64,000 nt of DNA from Paenibacillus sp. H1-7 (GTDB lineage Bacteria > Bacillota > Bacilli > Paenibacillales > NBRC-103111). This document shows positions 59,770-64,000 of the stretch, piece by piece. Under the pieces are notes generated by a model that was given only the letters and a program-made list of their open reading frames with translations, did no database searches and was not told the origin of the DNA. Location of the stretch: NCBI RefSeq assembly GCF_022354825.1, contig NZ_CP031168.1, positions 5,643,501 through 5,707,500 of the forward strand, written 5' to 3'. Positions within the stretch are counted from its first letter, which is position 1; each line of letters begins with the position of its first letter. Made by a program: the position numbers and the translations under genes.

Positions 59770-60414
59770 CTAATGATTCCGGCTTACTTTTTTTGCAAAT
59801 TCGAGCGCCGCTTCTCGCGGATTGGTTGCACGGGTAATGGCGGAAACAACGGCGACTCCGTCTGCTCCGGCCTGAATGACTTGAACAGCGTTATCGTGCT
59901 GAATGCCTCCTATGCCTACCATCGGAATAGACCAGCGTTCGGAAATTTGGCGAATTAAGCCGGTACCGATCGCTTCTCCCGCATCCTTTTTCGTCGAAGT
60001 AGCATATACGGCACCTACACCCAAGTAGTCCGCGCCTTGAGACACGGCCCACTCGGCTTCTTCCATCGTTCCTGCCGAGATACCGACGATTTTGTCCTCT
60101 CCGAGCAGCTTTCTCGCTTCCAGTCCGGGAATGTCGTCCTGGCCAACGTGGACGCCGTCTGCCTCAAGAAGTATAGCTACGTCTACTCTGTCATTCACCA
60201 CGAAAGGTACCTTGTACGATCGGCACAAATCCCGCAGCAGCTTCCCCTGCCTGAGCACTTCTCTCAATGTCGCTTCCTTCTCGCGAAGCTGCAGCAGCGT
60301 CACTCCGCCTTCCAGAGCTTCCTTGGCGATTTCGAGTGCCGTGCGGCTCCCGTAGCCTTCCAACCCCATTACCAGATATACCGGCAAATGAAGCTTGATC
60401 TGATTGCGGAACAA
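59770..60414 (-). CDS. thiE: Thiamine phosphate synthase
   Basis: Joins the thiazole and pyrimidine moieties to thiamine phosphate. A 214-residue TIM barrel: VTLLQLREKEATLREVL, VNDRVDVAILLEADGVHVGQ, GADYLGVGAVYATSTKKDA and GIGGIQHDNAVQVIQAGADG, all classical ThiE segments. TTG start at 60414, AAGGGGG eight bases before it. Directly after the CoA-binding gene (2 bp). No TPP riboswitch is seen upstream, and no other thi gene is in the window. Confidence 0.93.
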   Translation of the reverse strand: MFRNQIKLHLPVYLVMGLEGYGSRTALEIAKEALEGGVTLLQLREKEATLREVLRQGKLLRDLCRSYKVPFVVNDRVDVAILLEADGVHVGQDDIPGLEARKLLGEDKIVGISAGTMEEAEWAVSQGADYLGVGAVYATSTKKDAGEAIGTGLIRQISERWSIPMVGIGGIQHDNAVQVIQAGADGVAVVSAITRATNPREAALEFAKKVSRNH

Positions 60415-60416
60415 CG

Positions 60417-60842
60417 TTATTTCCCCCTTGGTTGAAGGATGGCGTCCTCGACCTTGATGCAGCGGTCCATAATGACTTCAAGGCCGCCCTCTTTGGCGAT
60501 GCGGCCGGCTTCTTCATTAATGATATCCTGCTGCAGCCAGAACACCTTGGCTTTAATCTTTACCGCTTCTTCAGCCACAGGCACTACGGTTTCACTGCGG
60601 CGGAAGACATTGACGATATTTACCGGCTCCGGAATATCCGATAGCGAAGGATAGGAAGTCTCGCCGAGAATTTCCGTTGCATTCGGATTGACCGGAATAA
60701 TCCGGTACCCTCTCTTCTGCAACGCTTCCGCGATCATGTATGAGACCCGGTCCGGCTTATCCGACAATCCTACGATGGCGATATTGCCTGCACCCGCCAA
60801 AATCTCTTTAATCCGTTCACGAGGTGGATTTTCAAATGCCAT
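60417..60842 (-). CDS. CoA-binding protein, YccU/YneT family
   Basis: A 141-residue Rossmann-like domain protein. The pattern IAIVGLSDKPDRVSYMIAEA, GYRIIPVNPNATEILGE, PVNIVNVFRRSE and VFWLQQDIINEEAG is that of stand-alone CoA-binding proteins such as E. coli YccU and B. subtilis YneT. Biological role is unknown. ATG at 60842 follows AAGGAG; 13 bp separate it from the C39-like peptidase upstream. Confidence 0.9.
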   Translation of the reverse strand: MAFENPPRERIKEILAGAGNIAIVGLSDKPDRVSYMIAEALQKRGYRIIPVNPNATEILGETSYPSLSDIPEPVNIVNVFRRSETVVPVAEEAVKIKAKVFWLQQDIINEEAGRIAKEGGLEVIMDRCIKVEDAILQPRGK

Positions 60843-60855
60843 ATTCCCAGCTCCT

Positions 60856-61671
60856 TTATGGTTTGGTATAGGACAAAGCTTGACGTCCCATTGCTTCCCA
60901 CGTTTCAATAAACTGCGCTTTGTCCACTTTTATCTTACTCTTCGCTTGGAGCGGATCGTTGATATAAACGTTGTGCTCGTCGAAGCCGACCAGCAGAACG
61001 GCATGCTCCATAAACGTCGTTTGAATCGGTCCGATTGGCGTATCCCATACGACCCATTTGTCCGGAACGTTATAGTTGATCGTCGTCCAGACCACGGACG
61101 GGATTCCTTCGCGCAGCTGCTGCTCCAGCTTTTCGAACGGCTCGCGCGTGAAGTCTTCGGCCGTTGGAACGTATTGCTGCATCAGCTCGAACAAGGCCGA
61201 GTGGTAAATACCGAAGCCTTTGCCGGCAGCGGTAACCTCGCCTACAAAGCCCGTATTCGGATTGCCCCAATAAGCAATCGACCCGTTGGAATTCAGCTTG
61301 AGAGGAGTCGTATCGCGCTTCATTTCCGCAGCCAGCTCCAGCTTGGTTTTGTTGATCCCCAAGTATTGAAACAACATCGTCAAGCTGGTCACTTCGCACC
61401 CGCGGGGTAGCTCCGGATACTGCCTGATGACTGGAGCATCCAGCATGGCGGAGCTTGCAGACGGAGGAGCCTCTACCGGCGGCGGTACGGCTTGAACGGT
61501 CTGCTGCTGGACTGCCGTTTCGGCATAAGCAATTGCCGCCTCATCCGCAAACCAGTCCCGTCCCGTTATTTTGGCATATAACAATACGCCGAATACTCCG
61601 CTGGCAAAAATAAGTCCTCCAATCAGAAAAAAACCGATGGTGACCTGGATTCCTTTCCATAACACCTTCAT
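60856..61671 (-). CDS. Membrane-anchored C39-like cysteine peptidase
   Basis: A 271-residue protein with one N-terminal TM segment (about residues 10-32: GFFLIGGLIFASGVFGVLLY), a Pro/Ala linker and an extracellular peptidase C39-like (C39_2) domain. The cysteine is in LPRGCEVTSLTMLFQYLG, the histidine in MEHAVLLVGFDE and the Asn/Asp in YINDP. Known as YvpB-like in Bacillus, function unknown. ATG at 61671 chosen; TTG three codons upstream lies too near the weak GCGGG site. Operon with the CoA-binding gene and thiE. Confidence 0.82.
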   Translation of the reverse strand: MKVLWKGIQVTIGFFLIGGLIFASGVFGVLLYAKITGRDWFADEAAIAYAETAVQQQTVQAVPPPVEAPPSASSAMLDAPVIRQYPELPRGCEVTSLTMLFQYLGINKTKLELAAEMKRDTTPLKLNSNGSIAYWGNPNTGFVGEVTAAGKGFGIYHSALFELMQQYVPTAEDFTREPFEKLEQQLREGIPSVVWTTINYNVPDKWVVWDTPIGPIQTTFMEHAVLLVGFDEHNVYINDPLQAKSKIKVDKAQFIETWEAMGRQALSYTKP

Positions 61672-61741
61672 AAGACTCAACCCGCTTGTTCATGATAAGT
61701 ACCCGGATGTACTGAGCGATCTTCTGTAAGCCAAGGGGATG

Positions 61742-63037
61742 CTACTCTTTGACAAGCTCAATCTGCGCTCCCAAGGATAACAGATGATCGAAATAATTCG
61801 GATACGATTTGGCGACATGGTGCGCGTCATTGATCACGAGGCCTTGCTCGGAGCGCAAGCCCACGACGGTTAGCGCCATGATGACGCGATGATCAAAATG
61901 CGCGTTGATTTCTACGCCGCCCGGTACGCCTTGCGGACGGCCGTGGATAATGATCTCGCTTTGCCGTTCTTCCACATCGGCACCGGCTTTGCGGAGCTCG
62001 TTAACATAATCGGTAATCCGGTCGCACTCTTTGTAACGCAAGTTTTCTACATTGTAAAAACGGGATGTGCCTTCGGCAAATACGGCTGCGGCTACCATCG
62101 CCAGCACGGCATCGGTAAAATGATCGCCGTCGAATTCACCCGCTGTGAGCCGCTGATTCCCCAATACATGAACAACGCCGTTCTCATGAGTCAGGTTCAC
62201 GCCCATAGCCCGAAGCACATCGACGACAGCCTTTTCCCCTTGTCTGCTCTTCTCTTCAAGCCGGAGCACTTTGACATCGGAATTCGTTACGGCCGCTGCG
62301 GCCAATATGGCTGCGGAGCCGGGATAGTCGCCTTGTACGACGTATTTTTGCGGCAAATACTTTTGACGGCCCGGAATTTTGTAATGCATCAGATCGTCCG
62401 TTGCTTCGATCTTGACTCCCGCTTGAGCGATAACCTCCAGCGTTTGTCCTACGATGACTTTGGATTTGAGATCGTGCAGAACTTCAATCTCGCTGTCTTC
62501 ATCCAGCAGCGGTGTCATAAACAGCAGGGAGCTAAGGAACTGGGAGCTCACGTTGCCCGATACCTTGATCTTGCCGCCGCGAGGCTTGCCGCCGCGAATC
62601 GTAATCGGCAGTTTTCCTTCGCGATGCTCGATTTCGATCCCCATCTGCTGGAGCGCATCGATCAAATCGTCGTGAGGACGTTTCCCGAGGGAATCCGGAT
62701 ACTTGTTGATGAACGTCAACTCAGGGCAAAATGCCGCGATCGACATCAAAAAACGGAGCACCGCGCCTGCATTGCCTACGTTCAGTTCCGACACATGCTT
62801 CGGATTGCGGCCGAAGCCTTGAATCGTCATCTTCTCTTCGTCTTCCTCGACGACGGCTCCCAAGTCACGAATACAGCGGCGCATTGCATCACTGTCTTCA
62901 CTGTGGGCAGGATAATAGATGGTGCTTGTCCCTTCCGCCAGTGCAGCGATCAGCATGTATCTGGTCGTATAGTTTTTGGAGGATAACGCGTTGATAGTTC
63001 CCTCTAGTTTATTTGTCGGTTTTACAATAGCTTTCAT
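61742..63037 (-). CDS. aroA: 3-phosphoshikimate 1-carboxyvinyltransferase (EPSP synthase), divergent type
   Basis: A 431-residue EPSP synthase. Conserved catalytic blocks: SSQFLSSLL, TDAVLAMVAAAVFAEGTS, RYKECDRI, DHRVIMALTVV, AKSYPNYFDHL. The N-terminal SKS...R motif is SSKNYTTR, and the PEP loop is NVGNAGAVLRF: Thr97 and Pro101 of E. coli numbering correspond to Ala and Phe. Both positions are known to affect glyphosate sensitivity. It makes EPSP in the shikimate pathway; aroK close by on the same strand supports that. A related paralogue role cannot be excluded. ATG follows AGGAGAG. Confidence 0.88.
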   Translation of the reverse strand: MKAIVKPTNKLEGTINALSSKNYTTRYMLIAALAEGTSTIYYPAHSEDSDAMRRCIRDLGAVVEEDEEKMTIQGFGRNPKHVSELNVGNAGAVLRFLMSIAAFCPELTFINKYPDSLGKRPHDDLIDALQQMGIEIEHREGKLPITIRGGKPRGGKIKVSGNVSSQFLSSLLFMTPLLDEDSEIEVLHDLKSKVIVGQTLEVIAQAGVKIEATDDLMHYKIPGRQKYLPQKYVVQGDYPGSAAILAAAAVTNSDVKVLRLEEKSRQGEKAVVDVLRAMGVNLTHENGVVHVLGNQRLTAGEFDGDHFTDAVLAMVAAAVFAEGTSRFYNVENLRYKECDRITDYVNELRKAGADVEERQSEIIIHGRPQGVPGGVEINAHFDHRVIMALTVVGLRSEQGLVINDAHHVAKSYPNYFDHLLSLGAQIELVKE

Positions 63038-63137
63038 GAATATGTATCTCTCCTGTTCTGCGAAAAAATTGTGAATGATTTTCCTATGCAGATTACAGCC
63101 AGTTTACCATACGCCCTATGGGATGGAAACCGCCAGT

Positions 63138-63167
63138 TTGACACCAGATCTATTTTCTCTATATCAT
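63138..63167 (+). promoter_or_regulatory. Sigma-A promoter of the rhodanese gene
   Basis: TTGACA (63138-63143), 18-bp spacer, TATCAT (63162-63167), 54 bp before the start codon. Confidence 0.65.
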
Positions 63168-63221
63168 AGAAATGCAAAAGCTGCATCACCTATTCGACAC
63201 CCTATTGGAGGTTTCATTAAA

Positions 63222-63515
63222 ATGCAAACGATTACCCCTCAACAGCTAAAACAGCGCCTCGCACAAGGCGAAAAGCTCGATATTATCGATGTTCGGGAAG
63301 CCGAGGAGGTTGCTCTGGGAATGATCCCAGGCGCCGTTCACATTCCATTGATGGAAATCCCGGACAGACTGTCGGAAATTCCTAATGACCGTGAAACCAT
63401 TCTTGTATGCAGAAGCGGCAACCGCAGCGGGAGAGCGTATGACTTCTTGACCGCCCAAGGCTTCACGAAGCTGAAGAATATGAGCGGCGGCATGCTCGAA
63501 TGGGAGCAGCTCTAA
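63222..63515 (+). CDS. Single-domain rhodanese-like protein
   Basis: A 97-residue rhodanese domain: DIIDVREAEEVALGMIPGAV at the start, catalytic cysteine in LVCRSGNRSGRA and GGMLEWEQL end. The CRSGNRS loop is typical of small sulfurtransferases (GlpE/YqhL-like) that move persulfide sulfur. ATG at 63222 follows GGAGG at ten-base spacing; the frame upstream is not rhodanese. It converges on aroK with 3 bp between stops. Confidence 0.9.
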   Translation: MQTITPQQLKQRLAQGEKLDIIDVREAEEVALGMIPGAVHIPLMEIPDRLSEIPNDRETILVCRSGNRSGRAYDFLTAQGFTKLKNMSGGMLEWEQL

Positions 63516-63518
63516 TGG

Positions 63519-64000
63519 CTAGTTGTTCCAATTAGCGATAATCTTGTCCGCGATTTCCTCCAGCGTCAAAGCGCTGGTATCGATCTTTAAATCCGCGAAG
63601 TCGTAAGCATGCTTGCGGACTTCCAGCAGCGTATGTACTCTTTCTTCCACATTGCCTTGTACGAGAGGACGGTTCTGATCCTGGCTCACGCGATCAATAA
63701 TCGTCTTAGCGTCCGCCGTCAACGCGACGACGTAACCCTTCTCCTGCATCACCCTGCGGTTTTGTTCCGACAAAACCGCACCGCCTCCGGTGGCCACAAT
63801 CTGATTCGTCCTCTCCAGCGAAGCGCGTATCACTTCACTCTCCACTTGCCTGAACCCCGCTTCTCCGATCGTTGCGAACATTTCGCTGATCGTAACCCCT
63901 TGCCTAGCTTCAATCTCATCGTCCGTATTGGCAAAGTGCCAGCCCAATCGTTCCGACAGCACCTTCCCTACCGACGTCTTACCTGTTCCCATAAAGCCTA
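63519..64000 (-). CDS. aroK: Shikimate kinase, 5' end outside the window
   Basis: The frame continues past the right edge: before the first internal ATG come codons for Gly-Phe, so the Walker A reads GFMGTGKTSVGK as in AroK. Also seen are DDEIEARQG with the shikimate-binding Asp, the catalytic-site GGGAVL, and QDQNRPLVQ (lid). It phosphorylates shikimate, feeding AroA. About 160 residues are visible of a usual 165-175, so only a handful are missing. Same strand as aroA with the rhodanese gene lying between in the opposite direction. Confidence 0.92.
   Translation of the reverse strand, partial: GFMGTGKTSVGKVLSERLGWHFANTDDEIEARQGVTISEMFATIGEAGFRQVESEVIRASLERTNQIVATGGGAVLSEQNRRVMQEKGYVVALTADAKTIIDRVSQDQNRPLVQGNVEERVHTLLEVRKHAYDFADLKIDTSALTLEEIADKIIANWNN

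Overview
The window looks like chromosomal core sequence from a spore-forming, low-to-mid GC Firmicute of the Paenibacillus type. Reasons: the order rqcH / calcium P-type ATPase / yicC(yloC) / remA / gmk / rpoZ / coaBC is that of the Bacillus subtilis ylo region; there are two tRNA-sensing T-box leaders, RicF (YlbF) and YlbG, CcpA, YlaN, CotF-type coat proteins, TTG starts behind strong AGGAGG ribosome binding sites, and many Rho-independent terminators. No prophage, insertion sequence with transposase, CRISPR array, rRNA or tRNA gene was seen. The base at each end lies inside a gene (coaBC on the left, aroK on the right).

Layout. 0-8 kb (minus): coaBC(partial)-rpoZ-gmk-remA-yicC, then a bifunctional homocysteine methyltransferase/MTHFR and dapF, then a Ca2+ ATPase; rqcH diverges on plus. 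10-15 kb (minus): LysR regulator, PHP phosphoesterase, galU and ugd (UDP-glucuronate supply). 15-25 kb (minus): ylbF-ylbG, a heterodimeric BmrCD-type ABC exporter preceded by a leader peptide and terminator, and a two-gene XPB-type helicase operon. 25-39 kb: a lipoprotein nuclease, T-box-controlled ileS, an oxidoreductase, a CBS protein, an M20 amidohydrolase, yugN-ftsW, Asp23, an SDR, a Ca2+/H+ antiporter, ylaN, an HPr-like protein lacking the catalytic histidine, an M29 aminopeptidase and a VTT membrane protein. 39-49 kb: rpsD with a long leader, T-box tyrS, a class A penicillin-binding protein with fibronectin-like C-terminus, and acsA divergent from acuA-acuC (acetyl-CoA synthetase and its acetylation/deacetylation pair). 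49-64 kb: mtnN-glyS, ccpA, VanZ, DJ-1 family, a PTS sugar permease with ptsI, three probable spore-coat genes, thiE, a CoA-binding protein, a C39-like peptidase, aroA, a rhodanese and aroK.

Regulation visible in the DNA: T-boxes with AUC and UAC specifiers for ileS and tyrS; a candidate ribosome-mediated attenuator in front of the ABC exporter; a cre-like site downstream of the acsA promoter, with the likely cognate regulator CcpA encoded about 5 kb away; a 13-nt inverted repeat that can hide the ribosome binding site of a repeat-rich protein.

Most interesting unexplained items: the exporter attenuator (20.4-20.7 kb), two families of structured intergenic repeats (one 167-bp element with terminal inverted repeats; one ~120-bp two-hairpin element with three copies and a fragment), the ribosome-site-sequestering inverted repeat at 59.6 kb, the histidine-less HPr-like protein, and an EPSP synthase with an altered PEP pocket. 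All functions are inferred from sequence motifs and context read by eye; no database search was possible.
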